From positions 1 to 27,004 of the forward strand of contig CAYJMY010000046.1 of NCBI GenBank assembly GCA_964371125.1: a stretch of 27,004 nucleotides of DNA. The letters run 5' to 3'. The notes under the pieces are model-generated. The model saw only the letters and a program-made list of their open reading frames with translations, was not told the origin of the DNA and did no database searches. The translations under genes and the position numbers were made by a program. How positions within the stretch are numbered: the first letter of the stretch is position 1; every line of letters starts with the position of its first letter. Positions 1 to 9,473 of this stretch are shown one piece after another. The stretch is from DUSC01 sp964371125 (GTDB lineage: Bacteria > Pseudomonadota > Alphaproteobacteria > Rhizobiales > Rhizobiaceae).

Positions 1-350
1 CCGGTGAAGAAGGCGAGCTTCTTCGGATCGGACTGGCGCACCGCGCCGAGCCACTCGGTCGCCAGCGACAGCGCCTCGTCCCAGGAGATCTCGCGGAACT
101 CGCCCGAGCCGCGCGGCCCGGTCCGCAGCAGCGGCGCGCGCAGCCGCGCCGGGGCGTAGTGCTGCATTATACCCGCCGACCCCTTGGCGCATAGCACGCC
201 CCGGTTGACCGGATGGTTGCGGTTGCCCTCGATATAGCGGATCTTGCCGTCCTTGATGTGGACGTCAATGCCGCAGCGGCACGCACACATGTAGCACGTG
301 GTCCGCCGGACCTCGTCAGAGACCGGCCTGGACAGCGCCGATTTTTCCAT
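1..350 (-). CDS. Molybdopterin oxidoreductase (formate dehydrogenase-like), N-terminal part
   Basis: The gene starts at an ATG at 348-350 and runs off the left edge, so only about 116 N-terminal residues are present. A GGGAGGA ribosome-binding site lies about ten bases upstream (around 360-367). The protein has Cys19-x2-Cys22-x3-Cys26 and a fourth Cys at 54 in a VLCAKG context, the [4Fe-4S] signature of the N-terminal domain of the DMSO reductase/formate dehydrogenase superfamily, which binds a bis-MGD molybdenum or tungsten cofactor. An extra Cys24 lies inside the cluster loop. The fragment carries no twin-arginine signal, so a cytoplasmic enzyme is likely. The substrate cannot be settled from this fragment: formate dehydrogenase or an assimilatory-type oxidoreductase are both possible. 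The family call is strong, the substrate open. Confidence 0.85.
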   Translation of the reverse strand, partial: MEKSALSRPVSDEVRRTTCYMCACRCGIDVHIKDGKIRYIEGNRNHPVNRGVLCAKGSAGIMQHYAPARLRAPLLRTGPRGSGEFREISWDEALSLATEWLGAVRQSDPKKLAFFT

Positions 351-379
351 CGTCGCGATTCCTCCCGGAACCAGTCATA

Positions 380-403
380 TTGGAGACATTCCAAAAAGGG
401 AAT
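380..403. promoter_or_regulatory. Overlapping inverted repeats upstream of the Mo oxidoreductase
   Basis: TTGGA-N5-TCCAA (380-394) overlaps ATTCC-N6-GGAAT (388-403) in the leader of the minus-strand molybdenum enzyme gene, 30 to 53 bases before its start codon. The two palindromes share the TTCC core. The arrangement would suit a dimeric repressor or activator, but no regulator is recognised and no clear -35/-10 pair was found. Confidence 0.25.
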
Positions 404-497
404 ACATCGCGTGCATGCGAATGCGCCGAAACACGAACGGCCGCGCGCGATGTACGCGCCGGCCGCCGATTCCTGCCCGCGAGGTGTCGGGAAGAGG

Positions 498-929
498 TCA
501 GTTCGTGACGATGATGCGCGTGTTTCCCGGTCCGACCTGCTTGACCATGGAATAGAACTTCGCCGCGTTGGCCGTGTCCAGCCGGATGCAGCCATGCGAG
601 GCAGGGGTGCCGAGGCGGCTCACCGCATTCGTGCCGTGGATGGCATAGCCGCCGTGGAAGAAGACCGAATACGGCATCGGCGACATGTCGTACTTGCGCG
701 AATACCACATCTTGTGGAGCCGGGTCGGGCGCCACGAGCCGCGCGGCGTGATGTAGCCCCTGCGTGCCGTCGACACGCGCCAGACATGCATCACCTGGCC
801 GTAACGGGTGATGGTCATGGTTTGGTTGGAAATGTCGACCTTCGCCACCAGACCCGCGGCGGCGCCCTGAATCGTCATGCCGACGAGCATCATTAAGGCG
901 GCGAACGCACCGAGTACCAACTGCTTCAT
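498..929 (-). CDS. L,D-transpeptidase (YkuD domain), exported
   Basis: This 143-residue protein has a hydrophobic N-terminal signal sequence (about residues 1-25, ending in GAAAG) followed by one YkuD catalytic domain. The catalytic signature is complete: His98-Gly99 in a YAIHGT context and S-H-G-C-I-R-L at 111-117 with nucleophile Cys114. Enzymes of this family form 3-3 peptidoglycan cross-links or attach proteins to the wall in the periplasm, and Hyphomicrobiales rely heavily on them. The length is near the minimum for the family, with no LysM or peptidoglycan-binding domain. The gene is divergent from the M20 deacylase and lies behind the molybdenum enzyme without a visible link to it. The family call is secure; the role (3-3 cross-linking or other) is not resolved. 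Confidence 0.93.
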   Translation of the reverse strand: MKQLVLGAFAALMMLVGMTIQGAAAGLVAKVDISNQTMTITRYGQVMHVWRVSTARRGYITPRGSWRPTRLHKMWYSRKYDMSPMPYSVFFHGGYAIHGTNAVSRLGTPASHGCIRLDTANAAKFYSMVKQVGPGNTRIIVTN

Positions 930-1139
930 GTGTCAAACCCCCATTGCCCGCTTCTGACGCTATTTGCCTTCTTCTGAACGCCCGATGAACGAGAGTACAC
1001 GGGGTTCGTGAGGAAATTCCAAAACGATCGAAGCACATTCGAACAATTTCGCGTGAAATGAGGTGAACCGCAAAGCGTCGTTCTGGCCCAGTCGCCGTCC
1101 CTTGCATAGCGCCAGCCTTCGTTGCTCAATGCCGCCATC

Positions 1140-2417
1140 ATGGACGACCAGCTCAGACACGCCATCGAGGCCAAGACCGACGACCTCGTCGCGCTCACCC
1201 AGGACCTGATCCGCTTTCCTACCGTCAATCCGCCGGGCGAAGCCTACACGCCCTGCGCCGAATACATCGGCCGACGCCTGGAGAAGCGCGGATTCACGAT
1301 CGAATATGTGCGCGGCGAAGGCACGCCGGGCGACAGCGACCGCTACCCGCGCACCAACGTGGTGGCGCGCATCGAGGGCAAGCGGCCCGGGCGCACCGTG
1401 CACTTCAATTCGCACATCGACGTCGTCGAGGCCGGCGACGGTTGGACGGTCGATCCCTTCGCCGCGGTGGTCAAGGACGGCCGCGTCTACGGGCGCGGCA
1501 CCTGCGACATGAAAGGCGGGCTTGCCGCCTCGATCGTCGCCGTCGAGGCCTATCTCGAAACCAATCCGGACTTCGCCGGCGCCATCGAGATCTCCGGGAC
1601 GGCCGACGAGGAATCGGGCGGCTTCGGCGGCGTCGCCTACCTGGCGCGGAAGGGCTATTTCTCGAAGCCCCGCGTCGACCACGTCATCATCCCCGAGCCG
1701 CTGAACAAGGACCGCATATGCCTCGGCCACCGCGGCGTCTGGTGGGCCGAGATCGAGACGAAGGGACAGATCGCCCACGGCTCGATGCCGTTCCTCGGCG
1801 ACTGCGCGGTGCGCCACATGGGCGCTGTGCTGGACGCCTTCGAGAAGGATCTCTTCCCCGCCCTCGACCGCAAGCGCACGGCCATGCCGGTGGTGCCGGA
1901 AGGCGCGCGCCGTTCGACCATGAACATCAACTCGATCCACGGCGGCCAGACCGAGGACTACCGGCCGGGCCTGCCCTCGCCCAACGTGCCGGACCGCTGC
2001 CGCCTCACCATCGATCGGCGTTTCCTGCTCGAGGAGGACATCGCCGAGGTGAAGACAGAGGTGACCGACATCCTCGACCGGCTGAAGCGGGAACGGCCGA
2101 AGTTCGACTATTCGATCCGCGACGTCATGGAGGTGCAGCCGACCATGACCGACCGCGAGGCGCCGGTGGTCAGGGCGGTCGCGCGGGCCATCCGCGAAAT
2201 CTTCGACCGCGAACCCGCCTACGTCATCTCGCCGGGCACCTACGACCAGAAGCACGTCGCCCGCCTCGGTCACATCTACGACTGCATCGCCTACGGGCCG
2301 GGCATCCTCGATCTCGCCCACCGGCCCGACGAATGGGTCGGCATCGTCGACATGGTGGAATCGGCCAAGGTCATGGCGATCGGTCTCGGCCTCCTGCTCG
2401 ACGGACAGGTGGACTGA
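1140..2417 (+). CDS. M20 family metallo-deacylase (ArgE/DapE-like)
   Basis: The 425-residue protein is a zinc-dependent M20 amidohydrolase. It shows the first metal-binding stretch (HFNSHIDVV), the second metal Asp in GRGTCDMKGG, the catalytic Glu pair in TADEESGG and a late His in ILDLAHRPDE, in the order expected for ArgE/DapE/succinyl-diaminopimelate desuccinylases. I chose the ATG at 1140 over a TTG at 1122 because the ATG is the stronger codon and homologues start close to this point; neither has a strong ribosome-binding site. It lies 120 bases ahead of an oligopeptide-type ABC importer on the same strand. A likely job is hydrolysing the imported compound (N-acyl amino acid, dipeptide or opine-like conjugate). 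The exact substrate cannot be read from the sequence. Confidence 0.9.
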   Translation: MDDQLRHAIEAKTDDLVALTQDLIRFPTVNPPGEAYTPCAEYIGRRLEKRGFTIEYVRGEGTPGDSDRYPRTNVVARIEGKRPGRTVHFNSHIDVVEAGDGWTVDPFAAVVKDGRVYGRGTCDMKGGLAASIVAVEAYLETNPDFAGAIEISGTADEESGGFGGVAYLARKGYFSKPRVDHVIIPEPLNKDRICLGHRGVWWAEIETKGQIAHGSMPFLGDCAVRHMGAVLDAFEKDLFPALDRKRTAMPVVPEGARRSTMNINSIHGGQTEDYRPGLPSPNVPDRCRLTIDRRFLLEEDIAEVKTEVTDILDRLKRERPKFDYSIRDVMEVQPTMTDREAPVVRAVARAIREIFDREPAYVISPGTYDQKHVARLGHIYDCIAYGPGILDLAHRPDEWVGIVDMVESAKVMAIGLGLLLDGQVD

Positions 2418-2537
2418 GCGGCGGCGGGCGCCGGCAAAACCATTCCGCTGGAACACACGATACCGCAACAAACGCGATTTACTCGGACCGCAATTCGGGC
2501 TTCAATCCGGCCGGTCCATTCCCTGGGGAGCAAGACG

Positions 2538-4019
2538 ATGAAACACTGGAAATCGATTATCGCGGCGACCGCGCTGGTACTCGCGGCCGGAACCTCGGCC
2601 TTCGCAGCGCGCACGGATCTCGTGCTCGGCATGCCGCTCGAGCCCCCGCACCTCGACCCGACCGCCGGCGCCGCCGCGGCCATCGACGAGGTGCTCTACG
2701 CCAACGTCTTCGAGGGCCTGACCCGCATCGGCTCGAAGGGCGAGGTTCTGCCGGCTCTGGCCGAGAGCTGGACCGTCTCCGACGACGGCAAGGTCTACAC
2801 CTTCAAGCTGCACACGGGCGTGAAATTCCACGACGGCAGCGACTTCAACGCCGACGACGTCAAGTTCTCGCTCGACCGCGCCCGCGCCGAGAACTCGACC
2901 AACGCGCAGAAGGCGCTGTTCGCCGCGATCGACACCGTCGACGTCGTCGACCCGGCAACCGTCAAGGTGACGCTGAAGAACGCGCAGGGCTCGTTCCTCT
3001 ACAATATGGGCTGGGGCGACGCGATCATGGTCGCGCCGGAATCGGCCGAGACCAACAAGGAAAAGCCGATCGGCACCGGCCCGTTCAAGTTCGACAACTG
3101 GGCGAAGGGCTCCTCGATCACCATCGTCAAGAACGCCGACTACTGGGGTGAGCCGGTGGCGCTCGACAAGGCCGAGTTCCGCATCGTTCCGGACGCCGCG
3201 GCGGCGATCCCCGCGCTCCTCTCCGGCGACGTGCAGGCCTTCCCGAACGTCGGCGTCGGCGACGCGCTCGCCCAGATCCAGTCCGATCCGCGCTTCAAGG
3301 TGGTGATCGGCGCCACCGAAGGCGAGACCATCCTGTCGACCAACAACAAGAAGGCGCCGTTCGACAAGCTCGAAGTGCGCCAGGCGATCGCCCACACGCT
3401 CGACCGCAAGGCGATCATCGACGCCGCCTCGTCGGGCCTCGGCACGCCGATCGGCTCGCACTTCTCGCCGGCCAACGCCGCCTATGTCGACCTGACCGGC
3501 ACCTACCCGCACGACATCGCCAAGGCCAAGGAACTGCTCAAGGCCGCCGGCCTGGAGAACGGCTTCAAGGCGACGCTGAAGCTGCCGCCGGTCGGCTACG
3601 CCCGCGATGGCGGCCAGGTGATTGCCTCGCAGTTGCGTGAGGTCGGCATCGAGCTCGAGATCATCCCGGTCGAATGGGCGGACTGGCTGAAGCAGGTCTT
3701 CACCGAGAAGGACTACGACCTGACCATCGTCTCGCACACGGAGCCGAACGACATCGGCATCTATGCGCGCAAGGACTACTACTTCCAGTACGACAATCCC
3801 GAGTTCGACAAGGTGATCGCCGAACTCGACGTCACCACCGACGCGGCCAAGCGCAACGAACTCTACGGCAAGGCGCAGAAGATCCTAGCCGACGACGCGG
3901 TCAACGGCTTCCTCTTCGAACTGCCGAAGATCGGCATCTGGGACGCCAAGGTCGAGGGCCTCTGGGAGAATTCGCCCGTCCAGGCCAACGACCTGACCAA
4001 GGTGAAGTGGGTCGATTGA
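2538..4019 (+). CDS. ABC importer substrate-binding protein (SBP_bac_5, peptide/opine type)
   Basis: The 493-residue protein begins with a Sec signal peptide (basic start, hydrophobic core to about residue 20, cleavage near AFA-A). No lipobox Cys is present, so it should be a soluble periplasmic protein. The mature part has family hallmarks of cluster C binding proteins: the LEPPHLDPT start, the NVFEGL and ALAESW segments, the VKFHDG strand and the GTGPFKF motif. Length is normal for the DppA/NikA/opine group. A GGGGAG site lies eight bases before the ATG. It is the first gene of the importer, followed by two permeases and a fused ATPase. The ligand is not predictable from motifs; dipeptides, opines, nickel chelates and glutathione are all handled by this family. 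Confidence 0.93.
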   Translation: MKHWKSIIAATALVLAAGTSAFAARTDLVLGMPLEPPHLDPTAGAAAAIDEVLYANVFEGLTRIGSKGEVLPALAESWTVSDDGKVYTFKLHTGVKFHDGSDFNADDVKFSLDRARAENSTNAQKALFAAIDTVDVVDPATVKVTLKNAQGSFLYNMGWGDAIMVAPESAETNKEKPIGTGPFKFDNWAKGSSITIVKNADYWGEPVALDKAEFRIVPDAAAAIPALLSGDVQAFPNVGVGDALAQIQSDPRFKVVIGATEGETILSTNNKKAPFDKLEVRQAIAHTLDRKAIIDAASSGLGTPIGSHFSPANAAYVDLTGTYPHDIAKAKELLKAAGLENGFKATLKLPPVGYARDGGQVIASQLREVGIELEIIPVEWADWLKQVFTEKDYDLTIVSHTEPNDIGIYARKDYYFQYDNPEFDKVIAELDVTTDAAKRNELYGKAQKILADDAVNGFLFELPKIGIWDAKVEGLWENSPVQANDLTKVKWVD

Positions 4020-4030
4020 TGCGACGCCCT

Positions 4031-4161
4031 CCCTCCCCCTTGCGGGGAGGGTGGACAGTCGCCGGAGGCGACTGGACGGGTGGGGTCATCGCGGCAGCGC
4101 GAGGCCTCAACCGCCCCCACCCGCCTCGCTCCGCGCGGCACCCTCCCCTCGAGGGGGAGGG
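4031..4161. repeat. Palindromic intergenic repeat element in the ABC operon
   Basis: The gap between the binding protein and the first permease is almost filled by nested hairpins. They are a C-rich/G-rich stem at 4031-4051, an eight-base perfect stem CAGTCGCC/GGCGACTG at 4056-4074, a GGGTGGGG arm matched by CCCCCACCC further on, and a closing stem at 4141-4161 that resembles the first. This is the organisation of dispersed rhizobial intergenic mosaic elements. A second, related copy lies at 25665-25806. Placed here it could act as a partial terminator or mRNA stabiliser, giving more binding protein than membrane subunits; that role is inference. Confidence 0.8.
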
Positions 4162-4176
4162 ATTTGAGCGCATCCC

Positions 4177-5120
<944 letters not shown>

Positions 5121-5124
<4 letters not shown>

Positions 5125-5987
5125 GCGACGCAGCCGGCACGACCGAAACGGCGGCGAGCTTCGTCGCCAAGGCCTTCTCCAGCCGTTCCTTCGTCGTCGG
5201 CTTCGTCATCACGGCGTTGGTGGCGCTGATGGCGCTGGTCTCGTTCTTCTGGGTCCCATACGACGTCACCGTGCTCCCCGTCGCCGACCGCATGAAGACG
5301 CCGTCGGCCGAACACCTGCTCGGCACCGACCATTTCGGCCGCGACATCCTGTCGATGATCATGGTCGGCTCGCGCAACTCGATCGCCGTGGCCCTGGTCG
5401 CCGTCGGCATCGGCATGGGGCTCGGCGTGCCGCTCGGCTGCTGGGCCGCGGCGCGCGGCGGCTGGGTCGACGAAATCCTGATGCGCTTCAACGACCTCGT
5501 CTTCGCCTTCCCCGCCCTGCTCTCCGCGATCATGATCACGGCGATCTTCGGTCCCGGCGCCATCAACGCCATCATCGCCATCGGCATCTTCAACGTGCCG
5601 GTGTTCGCCCGCGTCGCCCGCGCCGGCGCGCTGGCGCTGTGGCCGCGCGAATTCATCCTCGCCGCCCGCGCCGCCGGCAAGGGGCCGGCCCTCATCACCA
5701 TCGAGCATATCCTGCCCAACATCGCTACGGCGCTGCTCGTCCAGGGCACGATCCAGTTCGCGCTCGGCGTGCTCGCCGAGGCCGGCCTCTCCTATGTCGG
5801 GCTGGGCGCGCAGCCGCCGATGCCGAGCTGGGGGCGCATGCTGTTCGACGCGCAGACGCGCATGATGGTGGCGCCCTACCTCGCCATCTTCCCCGGCATG
5901 GCCATCGTCGCCACGGTGCTCGGCCTCAACCTGCTCGGCGACGGGCTCTCCGACGTGCTCGACCCGAAACTGAGGCGGCAGCGGTGA
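5121..5987 (+). CDS. ABC importer permease (DppC/OppC type)
   Basis: The 288-residue membrane protein has a first helix at about residues 25-47, then the DppC hallmark HLLGTDHFGRDILS, which precedes the transmembrane core. The EAA loop appears as FILAARAAGKG, followed by HILPNI. The C-terminus carries GLSYVGLGAQPP and LNLLGDGLSDVLDPKLR, both typical of this subunit. It overlaps the DppB-type permease by four bases upstream and the ATPase gene by four bases downstream (GTGA at 5984-5987). It pairs with the upstream subunit to form the import pore. No anomalies were noted. Confidence 0.94.
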
Positions 5988-7606
5988 GCCTTCTCGAGAT
6001 CGAAAAGCTGACCGTCGACATCGGCGGGACGCCCATCCTGAAGGGCATCGACCTGTCGATCGCCGCCGGCGAGACCGTCGGACTGGTCGGCGAATCCGGT
6101 TCCGGAAAGTCGATGACGGCGCTGACCGTGATGCGGCTCCTGCCGCACCAGGCGCGGACTTCCGGACGGGTCACCTTCGACGGCATCGACATCCTGGCGG
6201 CGAACGAAGATCGCATGTGCGCGCTGCGCGGCGACGACATCGGCATGGTCTTCCAGGAGCCGATGACGGCGCTGAACCCGGTCAAGACCATCGGCGAGCA
6301 GGTCGCCGAGGGCATCCGCTGGCACACCGGCGTCGGCCGCGCCGAAGCCGAGGAACGCGCCCGGCGCATCCTCGACCGCGTCGGCCTGCCCGAGGCGAAG
6401 TTCCCGCTGTCGCGCTACCCGCACGAGCTTTCCGGCGGCCAGCGCCAGCGCGTCGTCATTGCCATCGCCTGCGCGCTGAAGCCCAAGCTGCTCATCGCAG
6501 ACGAGCCGACCACGGCGCTCGACGTGGTCCTGCAGAAGCAGATCCTCGATCTCCTGCGCGACCTCGTCCAGGAGAACCGCATGGGCCTCCTGCTCATCAG
6601 CCACGACCTCGCCGTGGTCACCGACATGTCGGACCGCGTCACCATCATGCGCCACGGCGAGGTGATGGAGGAAGGCGAGACGGCGCGGACGCTGTCCAGC
6701 CAGGTGCATCCCTATACGCGCCAGCTCGCCGAGGCGTCGATGCACGTCCCGGCGCGGGCCAAGACGCGCGTCTACGACCGGCAGACGCCGCTGCTCGAGG
6801 TGACGAACGTCGTGCGCGAGTATCCCGGCCGGCGCGCCTCGCTATTTCGCAAGGGGACGCCGACGCGCGCCGTCGACGAGGTCTCCTTCACGATCCATCC
6901 CGGCCAGTCGACGGCGCTGGTCGGCCGGTCGGGCTGCGGCAAGTCTACGCTCGCGCGCATGATCCTGGCGCTCGACAGGCCGACGGCGGGCTCCATCCGG
7001 CTCGCCGGCGAGGAACTGACGACCAGGGACGAGGCGGCGCTGAAGCCGCTCCGGCGCAACATGCAGGTCGTCTTCCAGGACCCCTACGGTTCGTTCGACC
7101 CGCGCCATCGCGTCGAACGGCTGGTGGCCGAGCCGCTCCACCTTCTCGACCGCAGGATCGGCACGAGCGAGCGCCGCGAGATGGTCGCCGCAGCACTCCA
7201 CGAAGTCGGCCTGTCGTCGCGCGACATGGATAAGTACCCGCACGAGTTCTCCGGCGGCCAGCGCCAGCGCATCTCGATCGCCCGCGCCATCATCACCCGG
7301 CCGAAGCTGGTCGTCGCCGACGAGCCGGTGTCGGCGCTCGACGTGTCGATCCGCGCACAAATCCTCGACCTGTTCGCCGACCTTAACCAGCGGCTCGGCG
7401 TCGCCTACCTGTTCATCACCCACGATCTGACCGTGGCCCGCGCCATCACCGACGACGTCATGGTCATGCACGACGGCAAGATCGTCGAGCGCGGGCTCAC
7501 CGGCGACGTCCTCGACGATCCGCAGTCCGACGCGGCGAAGGACCTCGTCGCCGCCGCACCCGACCTCCACCGCGCCATCGCCCGGCGCCTGCGCGAACAG
7601 GGCTGA
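5984..7606 (+). CDS. ABC importer ATPase, fused DppD-DppF type with two nucleotide-binding domains
   Basis: The 540-residue protein contains two complete ATPase domains. The first has Walker A GESGSGKS at residues 36-43, signature LSGGQRQR from 149 and Walker B LLIADEP from 169. The second has Walker A GRSGCGKS at 314-321, signature FSGGQRQR from 422 and a Walker B VVADEP soon after. Each domain ends in the oligopeptide-type C-terminal region that follows the D-loop and switch His (LLLISHDLAVV; YLFITHDLTVA). I chose the GTG at 5984 because it overlaps the permease stop and gives the natural N-terminus of domain 1; the reading frame stays open further upstream but only in shadow of the permease. 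A single fused ATPase powering the importer is the GsiA/YejF arrangement. Confidence 0.93.
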   Translation: MSLLEIEKLTVDIGGTPILKGIDLSIAAGETVGLVGESGSGKSMTALTVMRLLPHQARTSGRVTFDGIDILAANEDRMCALRGDDIGMVFQEPMTALNPVKTIGEQVAEGIRWHTGVGRAEAEERARRILDRVGLPEAKFPLSRYPHELSGGQRQRVVIAIACALKPKLLIADEPTTALDVVLQKQILDLLRDLVQENRMGLLLISHDLAVVTDMSDRVTIMRHGEVMEEGETARTLSSQVHPYTRQLAEASMHVPARAKTRVYDRQTPLLEVTNVVREYPGRRASLFRKGTPTRAVDEVSFTIHPGQSTALVGRSGCGKSTLARMILALDRPTAGSIRLAGEELTTRDEAALKPLRRNMQVVFQDPYGSFDPRHRVERLVAEPLHLLDRRIGTSERREMVAAALHEVGLSSRDMDKYPHEFSGGQRQRISIARAIITRPKLVVADEPVSALDVSIRAQILDLFADLNQRLGVAYLFITHDLTVARAITDDVMVMHDGKIVERGLTGDVLDDPQSDAAKDLVAAAPDLHRAIARRLREQG

Positions 7607-7617
7607 CGCGGCTGGAA

Positions 7618-7646
7618 TTTCCCTTCTACCCTTGCGGGAGAAGGAA
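7618..7646 (+). terminator. Imperfect hairpin after the ABC operon
   Basis: Twelve bases downstream of the ATPase stop lies a stem of about twelve pairs with two bulged bases (TTTCC..TTCT.CCC against GGGAGAAGGAAA) around a TTGC loop. There is no U-tract, so it may be a weak terminator or a fragment of the CCTTCTCCC-type dispersed repeat. The rest of the gap to 7781 holds a GC-rich spacer with no gene seen. Confidence 0.5.
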
Positions 7647-7781
7647 ACGCCGGACGCCGTCCCGCCTGATCGGTTTGCGATTTCCATAGAGGCGAGCGGG
7701 CGCTAGAAGCAGGGTTTGCAAGCCTGGACGCCGCCGACGGCGGCGATGCGCCGCGACCAAGACCCGACGGGGAGAAGAACC

Positions 7782-8681
7782 ATGCAGAAGCCGAAGCGGA
7801 TCCTGTTCACCGGCGGATCGGGCAAGGCCGGCCGCCATGTCGTGCCTTACCTGCTCGACCGCGGCCATCGGGTCGTCAACGTCGACTTGACCCCCCTCGC
7901 CCACCCCGGCATCGACAACCTCACCGCCGACATCACCGATTCCGGCCAGATGTTCAACGTGATGACCAGCTACGCCAATTTCGACGAGTTGGAGCCCGGA
8001 ACGGGCGTGCCGCGTTTCGACGCGGTGGTCCATTTCGCGGCTGTGCCGCGCATCCTGATCCGCCCCGACAACGAGACCTTCCGCATCAACACGGTCGGCA
8101 CCTACAACGTCATCGAGGCGGCGGTGAAGCTCGGCATCCGCAAGATCGTCATTGCGTCGTCGGAAACCACCTACGGCGTTTGCTTCGCCGACGGCGAGGT
8201 CAATCCGCGCGTGCTGCCGCTCGAGGAGGACTACGACGTCGACCCGATGGACAGCTACGGCCTGTCGAAGGTGGTCAACGAAAAGACGGCGCGCGCCTTC
8301 CAGCGCCGCTCGGGCTTCGACATCTACGCCCTTCGCATCGGCAACGTCATCGAGCCGCACGAGTACGACCGCTTTCCCGGCTTCTTCGCCCATCCGGAGG
8401 TCCGCCGCCGCAACGTCTTCTGCTACATCGACGCGCGCGACCTCGGCCAGATCGTCGACCGGTGTCTCGCCACCGACGGGCTGGGCTACCAGGTCTTCAA
8501 CGCCGGCAACGACACCAACTCGGCAAACATCCCCTCGAAGGAACTCGCCGCCCGCTTCTTCCCCGGCGTACCGCTGACGCGCGACCTCGGCGAGCACGAG
8601 GCGCTCTACTCCAACCGCAAGATCCGCGAGATGCTCGGCTTCGTCGAGGAGCACGACTGGCGCCTGTACGTGAAGGGCTGA
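7782..8681 (+). CDS. NAD-dependent epimerase/dehydratase (extended SDR)
   Basis: The 299-residue protein has an N-terminal Rossmann fold with Gly11-x2-Gly14-x2-Gly17 (TGGSGKAGRHV) and the extended-SDR catalytic pair Tyr159-x3-Lys163 (SYGLSK), preceded by a Ser-rich strand (IASSETTYG). These are features of nucleotide-sugar epimerases, uronate dehydrogenases and related enzymes. I chose the ATG at 7782 because GGGGAG lies six to twelve bases upstream; an earlier start at 7716 has no such site and adds a non-homologous leader. It follows the ABC importer on the same strand, 175 bases away, and may act on an imported sugar-type compound. The substrate is unknown. The C-terminal segment (RKIREMLGF) fits binding-site closure seen in the family. 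Confidence 0.9.
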   Translation: MQKPKRILFTGGSGKAGRHVVPYLLDRGHRVVNVDLTPLAHPGIDNLTADITDSGQMFNVMTSYANFDELEPGTGVPRFDAVVHFAAVPRILIRPDNETFRINTVGTYNVIEAAVKLGIRKIVIASSETTYGVCFADGEVNPRVLPLEEDYDVDPMDSYGLSKVVNEKTARAFQRRSGFDIYALRIGNVIEPHEYDRFPGFFAHPEVRRRNVFCYIDARDLGQIVDRCLATDGLGYQVFNAGNDTNSANIPSKELAARFFPGVPLTRDLGEHEALYSNRKIREMLGFVEEHDWRLYVKG

Positions 8682-8720
8682 AGGGCGGACGGGGCGTCTG
8701 GTGCAGGTGCCCCCTGCCGG

Positions 8721-8750
8721 CCGTCATTCCCTCAACACCGTCATTCCCTC
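8721..8750. repeat. Short direct repeat CCGTCATTCCCTC x2
   Basis: Two perfect 13-base copies begin at 8721 and 8738, 17 bases apart, just before the assembly gap. The TCATTCCC core recurs in inverted form in the hairpin at 20170-20190, suggesting fragments of one dispersed repeat family. Confidence 0.5.
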
Positions 8751-8795
8751 GCCCACGCTGATCCTCGCCCTCGCCCGCGCCGTCGTCCTCGGGCT

Positions 8796-8831
8796 NNNNN
8801 NNNNNCGCCCCCCCCCCCCCCCCCCCCCCCC
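8796..8831. other. Assembly gap (10 N) with adjoining 24-base C run
   Basis: Ten Ns at 8796-8805 are followed by C, G and a run of 24 C (8808-8831). Ten Ns is a common scaffolding placeholder and the homopolymer is likely a low-quality contig end. The true distance and content between the epimerase and the TerB-like gene are unknown. In the remaining 8682-8913 sequence only the short direct repeat was seen; no gene is supported. Confidence 0.9.
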
Positions 8832-8913
8832 GCCGGCGGGCGCCCCCCGCGGTCGTACCCGGGCCGCGCCAGGGACGAAAGCCGGCGCCCTTCGCAGCGA
8901 GCTTTTTGCGCCC

Positions 8914-9345
8914 CTACTCCCGCACCGGCAGCGTGTCGGCCGGATCGAGATGGAGGAGATCGAGCAGGCGGCGCAGCAGGCGCACCTCCTCGCGCGACAA
9001 CGTGGCGTCTGCCTTGGCGATATCGGCCAGATGGCGGGCGAGCAGCCGCCGGCGCTCGATGTCGAGGTCGCGGAACATCGCCACGGCCTGGGCGCCCGTC
9101 GTCTCGTAGGAGAAGTCGTGGAGATATCCGATCACCGCCTGCATGCTCTCCTCGGGAATGCCGAAGGAGACCCGGCAGATGCGGCGCAGCACCTCCATTT
9201 CCGTGTCGCTCACCTTGCCGTCGGTCAGCATCATGCGGAACAGGAGGACGAGTTCGGCGACGAGCACCGGATCGTCGGCGACCCTGCGGACGCCGGGATC
9301 GCCCTCGAAGACCGAGCGGATCTTCGCCAGAAGACCATGCGCCAT
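8914..9345 (-). CDS. TerB-family (tellurite resistance-like) protein
   Basis: This 143-residue, largely helical protein resembles the TerB domain family. Its acidic helix contains MMLTDGKVSDTEMEVL, the repeated acidic-loop pattern of TerB, and a second related segment ADATLSREEVRLL follows. The ATG at 9345 is preceded by an excellent GAGGAGGA ribosome-binding site (about 9352-9359 on this strand); a longer reading frame to 9504 would overlap the divergent exporter gene and was not used. Despite the name, isolated TerB-domain proteins are not shown to confer tellurite resistance; metal binding or membrane-stress roles have been suggested. No other ter genes are near. The start of the downstream exporter lies 128 bases away on the other strand. 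Confidence 0.85.
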   Translation of the reverse strand: MAHGLLAKIRSVFEGDPGVRRVADDPVLVAELVLLFRMMLTDGKVSDTEMEVLRRICRVSFGIPEESMQAVIGYLHDFSYETTGAQAVAMFRDLDIERRRLLARHLADIAKADATLSREEVRLLRRLLDLLHLDPADTLPVRE

Positions 9346-9473
9346 GGATTGTCCTCCTCGTTTCGGCCGCCGTACCCTGGCGGACGCGCCCACACTATAG
9401 CCGGCGCGGCCTTGCGCAAGCCATTCCGCTGTGGTCGAAGCCGGTAGCGACCTCTCGCCTTGCTGCTGCGCCG

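Noticed and set aside
1442..3151. Long plus-strand open frame overlapping the deacylase and the binding protein
   Set aside because: It is arginine/proline-rich shadow translation of two well-supported genes in another frame and crosses their boundary.
4020..4176. Insertion sequence between binding protein and permease
   Set aside because: There is no transposase or target duplication visible; the nested palindromes fit a small dispersed repeat instead.
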